NCBI GenBank assembly: GCA_017623295.1
Contig: JAGAPK010000068.1
Coordinates: 1 to 64,000 of the forward strand
Length of the DNA: 64,000 bases
Direction: 5' to 3'
DNA from: Lachnospiraceae bacterium
Lineage (GTDB): Bacteria > Bacillota > Clostridia > Lachnospirales > Lachnospiraceae
This document shows, piece by piece, positions 17,289-25,725 of this stretch; the stretch's first letter is position 1, and each line of letters starts with the position of its first letter. The notes under the pieces are model-generated. The model was not told the DNA's origin. It did not search any database and saw nothing but the letters and a program-made list of their open reading frames with translations. Made by a program: the position numbers and the translations under genes.

Positions 17289-18122
17289 ATGGGACCGAAG
17301 TTTTCGATTCTGGTGGTTTGTTTAAACCCCGGTGAAAAACTGAAAAAGACACTTGCTAGTATAAAAAAACAGACCTTTCAGGATTATGAAGTTGTTGTCA
17401 AAGATGGATTGTCTACGGATGGTTCGGTAGAATATCTGAACGAAGCAGCGAAGGAAATTACAACACTTCGTCTGATACAGGCAAAAGACACTGGTATCTA
17501 TGATGCTATGAATCAGGCAGTCGCAGAAGCGAAAGGAAACTATGTATACTTCTTAAACTGCGGTGATTATTTTTATGATGAGCATGTGTTAGAAAAGGTA
17601 GCAGAGCTTATTGAGAAAAATCAGGCCAAGACAGGTATTTATTACGGAAATATTTTTGAGCGAGTGACCGGGCAGGTGGTAGCTTCCAATCCGAAACTCG
17701 ATGCGTTTGGCTGTTACCGGAATGTGCCGTGTCATCAGGCTTGTTTTTATGATAGAAAATTACTGCTTGCACATCCTTTTGAAACAAAATATAGGGTAAG
17801 AGCAGATTATGAACAGTTTCTGTGGTGCTTTTTTACAAAAGATTATAAAGAAGGGGTAACTTTTGTACATGGTGATATTCTGATAGCAGATTATGAAGGA
17901 GGCGGTTTTTCAGAAACCGGTAAAAATCGTAAGTTGTCAGAGAAAGAGCATCGGGAAATTGTAAAAAAATATATGCCTTTGGGGAAGGTATGGAAGTACC
18001 GGGTAATTATGTGGGTAACGTTGGCACCACTTCGTACGTGGATTGCCAGAAATCCGGTAACTTCCGGTATATATAACAAGTTAAAGAAAATATGGTATGA
18101 AAGGGGCAGGGTTACAAAATGA
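17289..18122 (+). CDS. Family 2 glycosyltransferase (WcaE-like)
   Basis: A 277-residue GT2 with FSILVVCLNPGEKL, KDGLSTDGS (36-44), the IYDAMNQAV motif and LNCGDYFYD in place of the usual DxD, as is common in the WcaE/colanic-acid subgroup. It has SD AAAGGA and overlaps the next gene by four bases (ATGA). It probably adds one sugar to the lipid-linked repeat unit of glycan 1. Confidence 0.85.
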   Translation: MGPKFSILVVCLNPGEKLKKTLASIKKQTFQDYEVVVKDGLSTDGSVEYLNEAAKEITTLRLIQAKDTGIYDAMNQAVAEAKGNYVYFLNCGDYFYDEHVLEKVAELIEKNQAKTGIYYGNIFERVTGQVVASNPKLDAFGCYRNVPCHQACFYDRKLLLAHPFETKYRVRADYEQFLWCFFTKDYKEGVTFVHGDILIADYEGGGFSETGKNRKLSEKEHREIVKKYMPLGKVWKYRVIMWVTLAPLRTWIARNPVTSGIYNKLKKIWYERGRVTK

Positions 18123-19411
18123 TAAAGGTACTTTGGGTATGCAATATTATGCTTCCGGCGATTGCCAAACAGTTAGGTCTGCCATATAGCAATCGGGAAG
18201 GATGGTTGACCGGTTTATTAGAAAAAGTCATGCAGGAGCAGCAGAGAAATCAAATTTCACTTGCCATTGCTTTTCCGATAACAGAAGAAATGGGAAGTGT
18301 GAACAAGGATTTGCCGCTTGGGGAAGGTATGACTTGTCGTATTTATGGGTTTGTTGAGAATCTGGACACGCCGGAGATTTATGATAGTAAGATTGAAGAA
18401 CGTATGAAGGAAATCATCAAAGATTTCAAGCCGGATATCGTACATATTTTCGGTACAGAATTTCCGCATGCGTTGGCTTGCGCGCGGGCGTATCGAAGAC
18501 CTTCACGTACTTTGATTGGAATACAGGGATTGATTTCTGCCTGTGCCGATGTTTATATGGCAGATTTGCCGAGAAATATACAGCATAAGGTGACTTTCCG
18601 TGATTTTGTCCGCAAAGACAGTATAAGACAGCAACAGAGAAAATTCCGTAAGAGAGGAATTTATGAAAAAGAAGCAATTCGTATGACCGGTCATATTGCC
18701 GGTAGAACAGATTTTGACAGAGAATTGACGGCCAAAATAAACCCGGAAGCGAAGTATCATTTCTTAAATGAAACGATGCGAAGCTGTTTTTATCGTGATA
18801 GGTGGAAACCGACAACTTGTGTGCCGTACCGCATTTTTTTAAGTCAGGGCGACTATCCGTTAAAAGGTTTTCATTATCTATTGAAAGCTATGCCGATGGT
18901 TCTTGAACAGTATCCAGAGGCACACATTTGCGTGGCGGGTAGTAATATTTTGAAAGAAGAAACTTGGAAGGATAAATTGAAACTTCCGGCTTATGCAAAA
19001 TATTTAAAGAAGCTTATCAAAGAAAATCATTTAGAAGAAAAAGTGACAATGCTTGGCAGACTTGATGCAGAGAGTATGAAAGAGCAATTTCTGTTAAGTC
19101 ATGTGTTTGTCTGTCCGTCTGCATTGGAAAATTCACCGAACTCTCTTGGCGAAGCAATGTTACTTGGTGTGCCGAGTGTAGCGGCAGATGTAGGTGGCGT
19201 TCACAATCTGTTGATGGATGGTGGAGATGGTTTGCTTTATCCGGCAGGAAATGTAGAAGAACTGGCAAAACAGATTATTGAAATTTTCAGTAAGGAAACG
19301 ATTTCGGAGAAGTTTTCTGATAATGCAAGAAAGCATGCCAGACAAACCCATGATGCAGATCAGAATTATTATAAATTAATGCAGATTTACCGGGAGATTG
19401 TAAATGGCTAA
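18119..19411 (+). CDS. Family 4 glycosyltransferase
   Basis: A 430-residue GT-B enzyme. The C-terminal half carries FHYLLKAMPMVLEQYPEAHICVAG and the EX7E-type nucleotide-binding stretch ALENSPNSLGEAMLLG (about 344-359), then AADVGGVHNLL. The N-terminal half has LWVCNIMLPAIAKQLG and FKPDIVHIFGTE. The start overlaps the previous stop by four bases. Sugar specificity is unknown. Confidence 0.88.
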   Translation: MIKVLWVCNIMLPAIAKQLGLPYSNREGWLTGLLEKVMQEQQRNQISLAIAFPITEEMGSVNKDLPLGEGMTCRIYGFVENLDTPEIYDSKIEERMKEIIKDFKPDIVHIFGTEFPHALACARAYRRPSRTLIGIQGLISACADVYMADLPRNIQHKVTFRDFVRKDSIRQQQRKFRKRGIYEKEAIRMTGHIAGRTDFDRELTAKINPEAKYHFLNETMRSCFYRDRWKPTTCVPYRIFLSQGDYPLKGFHYLLKAMPMVLEQYPEAHICVAGSNILKEETWKDKLKLPAYAKYLKKLIKENHLEEKVTMLGRLDAESMKEQFLLSHVFVCPSALENSPNSLGEAMLLGVPSVAADVGGVHNLLMDGGDGLLYPAGNVEELAKQIIEIFSKETISEKFSDNARKHARQTHDADQNYYKLMQIYREIVNG

Positions 19412-19459
19412 GGACGATTGATGTCTGATGCTGAAAATGAGGTGCTGCATGGAGGGATT

Positions 19460-20668
19460 ATGACCATAACGTTTGTGTCAAATTATATCAATCATCATCA
19501 GATTCCTTTTTCCAATGCGCTTTATGAAAGACTGGGCGAAGACTATTGTTTCATTCAGACTATGCCAATGGAAGAAGAACGAGTGGCAATGGGATGGAGT
19601 GTGGATGTGCGTAGCCTTCCCTACGTGCACTGTTTATATGAAGAGGAATATGAGTGTCGTAAGAAAATTGCAGAGAGCGATGTGGTTCTGTTTGGCTGGA
19701 CCGGCAGAGAAGATATTGTGACAGAACGATTAGAGTCCGGTAAAACGACCATCCGTGTGAGTGAAAGACTTTACCGCGAAGGTCAGTGGAAAGCCATTTC
19801 ACCGAGAGGACTTCTTGCAAAATATAAAGAACATGTGAAATATAGAAAGCAGAATGTTTGTATGCTATGTGCGGGCGCTTATACCGCATCAGATTTTCAG
19901 TTGATTGGTGCCTATCCGAATAAGATGTTCCGGTGGGGATATTTTCCGGAAACCAGAATTTATTCCGAAGAAGAATTTGCATCTCTGAAAAAAGACGGAC
20001 CACTCCAACTTGTCTGGGCGGGGAGATTCATTCCGCTAAAACATCCGGAGTATATGATAAAACTTGCCAAATGTTTACAGGAAAAAGGCTATGATTTCAA
20101 ACTGCATATGCTTGGCAGCGGTGAGTTAGAACCAGAGATAAAAGAACAGGCAGCGCAGGCAGGGTTAATGGATAAATTTGTATTCTATGGTTATCAGGAG
20201 CCGACAAAAGTCCGGGAGGTTATGGAACAGTGTCATGTCCATCTTTTTACCAGCAATTACCTGGAGGGATGGGGAGCCGTTGTAAACGAAGGAATGAATA
20301 GCGGTTGTGTAGAAGTAGTAAATGCACAGGTAGGCGTTGCTCCATATTTGATAAAGCATGGTGTGAATGGACTGGTTTATCCTGACGATTCCTACGAAGA
20401 GATGGAGAAATTGGTTGTCGATTTGTTTGAACACTGGGATGAAAAAAAGCAGATGGGATATGCTGCTTACCAGACGATTGTAAAGGAATGGAATGCAGAG
20501 CATGCTGCGGAAGAATTGCTACGATTTGCAAGGGAGTTAATGCAGGGGAAAATTGCTCCGGCAGAAAGTGGACCGCTTAGCCCGGCTCCGGCAATCGCGC
20601 CGAAGAAAATGTATCGGGCAATGATGAATATTACGGAAAATGCAATGTGGGGATGTAACAATATATGA
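19460..20668 (+). CDS. Family 4 glycosyltransferase
   Basis: About 402 residues from ATG 19460, chosen because GGAG lies 5 bp upstream and the protein then opens with MTITFVSNYINHHQIPF, a typical GT4 N-terminus. An ATG 42 bp upstream lacks an RBS. The donor site shows LVWAGRFIPLKHPEYMI and YLEGWGAVVNEGMNSG. The last 45 residues, Ala/Pro-rich, look like an extension past the catalytic fold. The end overlaps the next gene by four bases. Confidence 0.87.
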   Translation: MTITFVSNYINHHQIPFSNALYERLGEDYCFIQTMPMEEERVAMGWSVDVRSLPYVHCLYEEEYECRKKIAESDVVLFGWTGREDIVTERLESGKTTIRVSERLYREGQWKAISPRGLLAKYKEHVKYRKQNVCMLCAGAYTASDFQLIGAYPNKMFRWGYFPETRIYSEEEFASLKKDGPLQLVWAGRFIPLKHPEYMIKLAKCLQEKGYDFKLHMLGSGELEPEIKEQAAQAGLMDKFVFYGYQEPTKVREVMEQCHVHLFTSNYLEGWGAVVNEGMNSGCVEVVNAQVGVAPYLIKHGVNGLVYPDDSYEEMEKLVVDLFEHWDEKKQMGYAAYQTIVKEWNAEHAAEELLRFARELMQGKIAPAESGPLSPAPAIAPKKMYRAMMNITENAMWGCNNI

Positions 20669-21651
20669 ATCAAATAAAAATCAGTGTTATCGTGCCGGTG
20701 TATAACACACTGGATTGTCTGAAACGTTGCGTGGATTCCATTTGCCGTCAGACATATAGTAATCTGGAAATCATTCTGGTGGATGATGGTTCCACAGATG
20801 GCACCGGGGCATTGTGTGACAAACTTGCTGCGGAAGATGACAGAATTAAAGTATTTCATAAAGAAAATGGTGGTGCTTCTTCAGCACGTAATCTGGGTCT
20901 GCAGAAGGCAACCGGAAGCTATGTTGGTTTCGTCGACAGCGATGATTATGTGGATGCCGATGTGTATGAACAGATGGTAGAACTTGCCGTAGCAAAAACA
21001 TATCCGATTGTTCAGATTTCCAGAGATGAGAGAGACGAAAAAGGAAACAAATTAGAAGATATCTGTGTGCCACCAGAAGAAGTCAGATTTTGCGATGCCA
21101 AGACTTTTTTGAAAGAGCTTTTGCTTCATCAGGGAGATTGTTCTTTTTGTACAAAATTGATTCGAAAAGAATTGTTTGAGAAACACCGTTTCCCGGAAGG
21201 AGAATTGAACGAGGATTTCAAACTCTTAATTGAAATGCTGTTGGAAATCGAAGGCATTGCAATTTTACCTAAGCAAGGGTATCACGTAGTCTGTCGTAGC
21301 AACAGCACCACAAGAAGTCGCTCCGACAATTCTTTTTCCAGGGTGTTTATGGATATTGTGGATAATGCAGACAAAATGCAGGAATTAGTGGATAAGTCTT
21401 ATCCAGAACTACATTTATATGCAATTCGTTTCAATTTATTTCAAAGATTGGATTATTTGCTACATGTGCCGATTTCGCAGATGGGAAAAGAGAATGATTT
21501 TTACCAGAGAGTGAAAAAATATCTGCACAAGCACTTATTTGATATGCTGAAAAATCCGTATCTGACGAAGAAAAATAAAATATATTTATTGCTGTTAACC
21601 ATCGCACCAAAGACCGTGCGAAAAATCCATAGGCGGAAGATGGGAATGTAA
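20665..21651 (+). CDS. Family 2 glycosyltransferase
   Basis: A 328-residue GT2 with ISVIVPVYNTLDCLKRC, VDDGSTDGT (39-47), SARNLGL and the metal-binding VDSDDYV (about 91-97). It is the EpsJ/CapsK-like type common in capsule loci. Start and stop abut the neighbouring genes (ATGA overlap upstream, direct contact downstream), so it is firmly within the cluster 1 operon. Confidence 0.88.
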   Translation: MNQIKISVIVPVYNTLDCLKRCVDSICRQTYSNLEIILVDDGSTDGTGALCDKLAAEDDRIKVFHKENGGASSARNLGLQKATGSYVGFVDSDDYVDADVYEQMVELAVAKTYPIVQISRDERDEKGNKLEDICVPPEEVRFCDAKTFLKELLLHQGDCSFCTKLIRKELFEKHRFPEGELNEDFKLLIEMLLEIEGIAILPKQGYHVVCRSNSTTRSRSDNSFSRVFMDIVDNADKMQELVDKSYPELHLYAIRFNLFQRLDYLLHVPISQMGKENDFYQRVKKYLHKHLFDMLKNPYLTKKNKIYLLLLTIAPKTVRKIHRRKMGM

Positions 21652-23313
21652 ATGAAGGCAGTAACTAGAAATGGGAAAAACAAATTATGGCTGGTTCTTT
21701 TTTTAATAATCTGGTGTGTGCAGATGCTCACAGCAGTTTATTTCTGTTGTCAGAAACAGGGCTTTCATGAAGACGAATACTATTCCTACTATTCCACATC
21801 CCGCACCAATGGTTTCTGGGTGGAAGACCAGACATGGATGGAACAGGAAGATTATTTTAATGAATATGTTGTTCTGGAAGGACAAGGTTTTCAATATGGT
21901 CTGGTAAAATTAGTGCAGTCGTGGGATGTACACCCACCGGTTTATTATTGGATTCTGCATACCGTTTGTTCCTTGTTTCCGGGACAATTTTCAAAATGGT
22001 TTGGTTTAGTTATCAATCTTGTGGCATTTGGAATCAGTATGTTTTTGTTACGGCATCTTGCTATGCAGGTTACGAAAGGTAATGAAAAAGCATCGTGGCT
22101 GGTGTGCCTGTTTTATGGTTTCACTCCGGCGGTCATGAGTAGCGTGGTTTTCATTCGTATGTATGCGCTTCTGACTGTGTTCGTTCTTCTGTGTGCGATT
22201 CTGCATATGAAAGCATTGGAAAATTATACGCAACCGAAGGACAAACTTTCTTTGAAAGGATTTTTACTGCCGCTTGCGGTGGTAACTTATTTGGGATTTC
22301 TGACACAATATTATTATTTTATCTTTTTATTTTTCATGGCAGCAGGATTCTGTCTGTATTTGTTATGGAAAGACAGAAATCTTTGGAACTGTATTCGTTA
22401 TGGTGCAAGTCTTGCGATTGCATTTGTACTGTCCTATATAACATATCCGTCCTGCTTGGGCCAAATGTTCCGGGGGCAGCGTGGTGCGCAGGCAACCGAC
22501 AATTTTTTTGATTTATCTAATACGGTTGAACGTCTGCAGTTTTTCTGGAACATCTTAGATGAGTATGTATTTGGGAAAACGCTGCCGGTATTTTTGCTGG
22601 TGATTTTATTATTGCTCTTGACTGTGATGGGGAAGAAGAGTCGGGAGACAGTAGTCAGCAACAGTGGCGCAAAACAGCACGCGGAATGGAAAACAATATT
22701 AGAAAATCATAAGATGTATTGGCTGCTGTTATTTGCCGTAGTCTGCTATTTTCTTGTGGTGTCCAAAACAGGGCTTTTACTCGGAAATACCTCCGTGCGC
22801 TATCAGACACCGATTTATGGAATGATAGTTCTGCTTGTGTTTGAAGCAATCAGACAGCTTGGTAAGACTTGTGGAATCTGGGACAAAATCAATCGTGGCA
22901 ACTGGATGTTTATAGCAGCGGCTGTTCTGTGTACGGTTATCAATCTGAGTGGTTTGCTCTCAGACCGTGTTGTTTTCTTATATCCGGAAGATGAGCAGCA
23001 GGTGCAGTTTGCCAAAGAGCAGGCGACAAAACAAACGCCGGTGGTATATCTTTATGATGAAGGACAAAGCTGGTGCGTGTGGGACTGCTCGAATGAATTG
23101 TTTGAGTATGAGGAAGTATTTTTTGCCGGACAGGGTAGTACTGCGCCAATCAAGGACAGTAAGGTGGCAAACAGCGAGGAATTAGTGGTTTATATGAGTA
23201 ATTCTGCAGATGCACAGGCACAGTTGCAGCGAATGCTGGACAGCAATGAGAATGTGACAGAATATGAGTTGCAATATAGCGAAAAATATTGTGACGTTTA
23301 TTATTTATATTAG
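21652..23313 (+). CDS. GT-C-fold membrane glycosyltransferase-like protein (PMT/ArnT-like)
   Basis: A 553-residue protein with about 11 membrane segments. The first outside loop holds FHEDEYYSYY, an acidic pair where GT-C enzymes keep their catalytic Asp/Glu, followed by DVHPPVYYWILH and VFIRMYALL, a pattern of the GT39/PMT superfamily. It probably transfers a sugar from a polyprenyl carrier on the outer face. The C-terminal 100 residues are soluble. It starts directly at the stop of the preceding gene and is the last gene of cluster 1. Confidence 0.8.
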   Translation: MKAVTRNGKNKLWLVLFLIIWCVQMLTAVYFCCQKQGFHEDEYYSYYSTSRTNGFWVEDQTWMEQEDYFNEYVVLEGQGFQYGLVKLVQSWDVHPPVYYWILHTVCSLFPGQFSKWFGLVINLVAFGISMFLLRHLAMQVTKGNEKASWLVCLFYGFTPAVMSSVVFIRMYALLTVFVLLCAILHMKALENYTQPKDKLSLKGFLLPLAVVTYLGFLTQYYYFIFLFFMAAGFCLYLLWKDRNLWNCIRYGASLAIAFVLSYITYPSCLGQMFRGQRGAQATDNFFDLSNTVERLQFFWNILDEYVFGKTLPVFLLVILLLLLTVMGKKSRETVVSNSGAKQHAEWKTILENHKMYWLLLFAVVCYFLVVSKTGLLLGNTSVRYQTPIYGMIVLLVFEAIRQLGKTCGIWDKINRGNWMFIAAAVLCTVINLSGLLSDRVVFLYPEDEQQVQFAKEQATKQTPVVYLYDEGQSWCVWDCSNELFEYEEVFFAGQGSTAPIKDSKVANSEELVVYMSNSADAQAQLQRMLDSNENVTEYELQYSEKYCDVYYLY

Positions 23314-23322
23314 GAAATAGCT

Positions 23323-23355
23323 AAAAGACAAGAAGAAATTCTTGTCTTTTGTTTT
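23323..23355 (+). terminator. Terminator of glycan cluster 1
   Basis: AAAAGACAAG (23323-23332) pairs with CTTGTCTTTT (23341-23350), followed by GTTTT. It closes the operon that began at 11118. The 180 bp from here to the next start contain no recognisable gene. Confidence 0.82.
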
Positions 23356-23533
23356 AGTTGATGATAAACTGTTATCAAAGCATACATAATTTCATTATAT
23401 TTCGTGAGGCAATCTGCCATCTAATCCCTGTAATACAGGAATCGAAAATTTCAAGAAATCTATGCTTTTATACCCAAGAACAATTAGAAAGCAGGAGATT
23501 TCTGAGATGACTCCTGCGGTTAGAGGAGGAAAG

Positions 23534-24505
23534 ATGGAGAAGGATTTAAAAACAAATGACTTCTTTTCCGACAACGAGCGTTTTGCAGATATTATTAATG
23601 GGATAGGATGCAATGGGTTACAAGTTGTAAAAGGAAAAGAACTGATGGAGCTAGATACCAGAACTGGTATCGGCAGAGTAAAAGGGTTTGGCAGAAAATG
23701 GAAAGGAAGAAAAAATTTATACCGAGATTTGCTTCGAAAGGCTCCTTTTGGTGTGAATTTTGCTATTATCGGAATTGAAAACCAAGAAGAAATCGATTAT
23801 GCATTGCCGCTTCGAACTATGATTTATGATGCGGGAGCTTATGAAAAGCAGATGGTAAAAATTCGTAAAGCTATCCGGCAGAAGCCAAAGGGACTTTCAA
23901 AGGGCGAATATTTGTATGGCTTTCAGAAGACGAGTAAATTATATCCGACGATTACTTTTATTCTGTACTATGGAGAAAAGGAATGGGATGGTTCAAAAGA
24001 TATCTATGGTATGTTGGATTTTACAAACATTCCAGAGAGTCTGCGTGATAAAGTATCCAATTATCAGATACAGTTAGTAGAAGTGCGAAAACTGAAAGAT
24101 ACCAGCATATTTAAAACTGATGTGAGACAGGTATTTGATTATATCCGCTATTCGAATGATAAGCAGAAACTAGAAAAATTAATGGAGAACGAAGACTATC
24201 GTTATTTAGAAGAGGAGGCGTGTGATATGATAACAGCATACATAGGAGCAAACAAATTAAAAACCAGAAAAGAAAAATATATGGAAAATAACAAAGTAGA
24301 TATGTGTAAAGGATTGCGTGATTGGTTGGAGGAAAAGAAAGCAGAAGGACAAAACGAAGGACGTATAGAAGGACAAAACGAAGAACGAAAGCGTATGAAT
24401 CAATTAATCCTCATGTTATCGGAGCAGGCCAGGATGGAAGATTTAGTGAGAGCCGCTAAGGATAAAGAGTACCAGGAGAAACTGTTTGAGGAGTTGGGAT
24501 TGTAG
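23534..24505 (+). CDS. Rpn-family recombination-promoting nuclease / PD-(D/E)XK transposase-like protein
   Basis: About 323 residues from ATG 23534, placed behind AGGAGG (5-bp spacing); an upstream ATG at 23462 has no RBS. The segment YRDLLRKAPFG, then FAIIGIENQEEIDYALPLR and MIYDAGAYEKQ, is the PD-(D/E)XK core of the Rpn/YhgA-like group that is abundant in Lachnospiraceae. The C-terminal third is charged, coiled-coil-like and carries two copies of an 8-residue repeat. Family members promote RecA-independent recombination in E. coli. No terminal inverted repeats or partner genes are seen, so it is not part of a recognisable transposon. Confidence 0.82.
   Translation: MEKDLKTNDFFSDNERFADIINGIGCNGLQVVKGKELMELDTRTGIGRVKGFGRKWKGRKNLYRDLLRKAPFGVNFAIIGIENQEEIDYALPLRTMIYDAGAYEKQMVKIRKAIRQKPKGLSKGEYLYGFQKTSKLYPTITFILYYGEKEWDGSKDIYGMLDFTNIPESLRDKVSNYQIQLVEVRKLKDTSIFKTDVRQVFDYIRYSNDKQKLEKLMENEDYRYLEEEACDMITAYIGANKLKTRKEKYMENNKVDMCKGLRDWLEEKKAEGQNEGRIEGQNEERKRMNQLILMLSEQARMEDLVRAAKDKEYQEKLFEELGL
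24344..24391 (+). repeat. 24-bp in-frame tandem repeat in the Rpn-like gene
   Basis: Two 24-bp units, 24344-24367 and 24368-24391, encode EGQNEGRI and EGQNEERK. The repeat keeps the reading frame, so copy-number change would lengthen or shorten the charged tail without breaking the gene. Similar short repeats are common in this position in the family. Confidence 0.8.
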
Positions 24506-24565
24506 GAAGTATAAATGCTACACCGATGGTTATAATGACTTCCATATAGTTGCTTTTTCCGAAAA

Positions 24566-24601
24566 GTTATGTGAGATATGCTAGCTGTATATCACAATAA
24601 C
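24566..24601. promoter_or_regulatory. Imperfect inverted repeat upstream of the XRE gene
   Basis: The 36 bp between GTTAT (24566) and ATAAC (24601) form an imperfect dyad around CTAG (24581-24584), with GTGAGATAT facing ATATCAC. It ends 16 bp before the start codon of an XRE repressor-like gene and could be its operator. I see no well-spaced -35/-10 here, so the promoter of the agr operon is not identified. Confidence 0.3.
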
Positions 24602-24617
24602 TAATGGGAGTGGTTAT

Positions 24618-24908
24618 ATGGACTGGGTAAAGGTTGGACAAAACATAAAAAAGAAACGATTATCAAAATCTTGGAAACAGGGAACTTTAGCGGAAAAAGT
24701 GGATTTAACAACCTCTTATATTGGGATGATTGAACGAGGCGAGAAAATTCCGCGTTTAGAGACTTTTGTCCATATTGCTAATGCACTTGATTCGACTGCT
24801 GATGAGTTATTGGAAGGCGTTTTGAATAGAGGATATGAAATACGAATGTCCGAATATGTCACAAAAATAGGAAATTTATCTAAAAATGAACAAAATCAGG
24901 TTTATTAA
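24618..24908 (+). CDS. XRE-family regulator, truncated by an early stop
   Basis: A 96-residue protein with an HTH_3 domain over residues 5-60 (IKKKRLSKSWKQGTLAEK, TTSYIGMIERGEKIP, TFVHIANALD). Regulators of this type head agr-like cassettes in Lachnospiraceae. The TAA at 24906-24908 appears to be a nonsense change. The same frame continues with ILDTMIKYSGKKN to a TGA at 24948-24950, which reads like the natural end. The HTH is intact, so DNA binding may survive. SD GGGAG is upstream. It is probably co-transcribed with agrA. Confidence 0.82.
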   Translation: MDWVKVGQNIKKKRLSKSWKQGTLAEKVDLTTSYIGMIERGEKIPRLETFVHIANALDSTADELLEGVLNRGYEIRMSEYVTKIGNLSKNEQNQVY

Positions 24909-24972
24909 ATACTAGATACTATGATAAAATATAGTGGAAAGAAAAATTGAGAAGCGAACCAGAGGGACAAAA

Positions 24973-25725
24973 GTGTATAAGATAGCAATCTGTGAAGACG
25001 ACCAAGCTTATATTAGTACTTTGAAAAATTTGATAGTTTCAACAGGTGTTGTGACTGCTGATGAATTATTATTTTATCCGTTCTTTACAGGTGAAGATAT
25101 TCTCTGGAAAACAGGAGAATTTTATGATTTAGTTATTATGGATATGCAGATGGACAAAATGAGCGGTTACGAAACAGCCGTGAAATTGAGAGAAAAAGAT
25201 GAAAATTTTTTATTAGTATTTTGTTCTGGAACAGTAATGCCATCAAATAATTCTTTTAGAGTCAATCCATTTCGTTATTTATTAAAATCTCAAGATGATG
25301 ATGAATTGTTAAGTGACATGACAGATATTATGAAGAAAGTCGTGGAACAGAAGAAATATCCCTTTGTAATGTGCAAACATGGTTTGTCAAGAGAATTAGC
25401 CAGGATTGAAGCAAATTGTATTCTTTATCTGGAGATTAGCCGCGAAAAGACAGAAGTCCATATATGGGGAAAAGCCAAAGAAAAATATGGGAACGAGCTT
25501 TTGAGAGAACACAGAAGTTTAAGACAGCTAAGTGAAATTTTTACGGAAGAATATGGATTTGCAAGAATACATCATAGTTATATAGTTAATATGGAGTATG
25601 TAGAAAATTTAGATTCAGATAATGTGGTTATGGCCGACCAGACATGCTTGCCAATTGCGCGTTCAAAAGCGAAAGAATTTCGAGAAGAGTTTGCAAGGTT
25701 TGTTGCAGCAAAATATAAGGGGTGA
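24973..25725 (+). CDS. agrA: AgrA-like LytTR response regulator
   Basis: About 250 residues from GTG 24973, chosen because GAGGGA lies 5 bp upstream and the protein then starts YKIAICEDD, the normal receiver-domain opening. The phospho-acceptor is Asp57 in LVIMDMQMD. The C-terminal LytTR domain shows FARIHHSYIVNMEYV. It would be phosphorylated by the neighbouring AgrC-like kinase and activate target promoters. The stop overlaps the GTG of the kinase gene. A longer frame to 24934 overlaps the lost end of the XRE gene and lacks an RBS. Confidence 0.9.
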   Translation: MYKIAICEDDQAYISTLKNLIVSTGVVTADELLFYPFFTGEDILWKTGEFYDLVIMDMQMDKMSGYETAVKLREKDENFLLVFCSGTVMPSNNSFRVNPFRYLLKSQDDDELLSDMTDIMKKVVEQKKYPFVMCKHGLSRELARIEANCILYLEISREKTEVHIWGKAKEKYGNELLREHRSLRQLSEIFTEEYGFARIHHSYIVNMEYVENLDSDNVVMADQTCLPIARSKAKEFREEFARFVAAKYKG

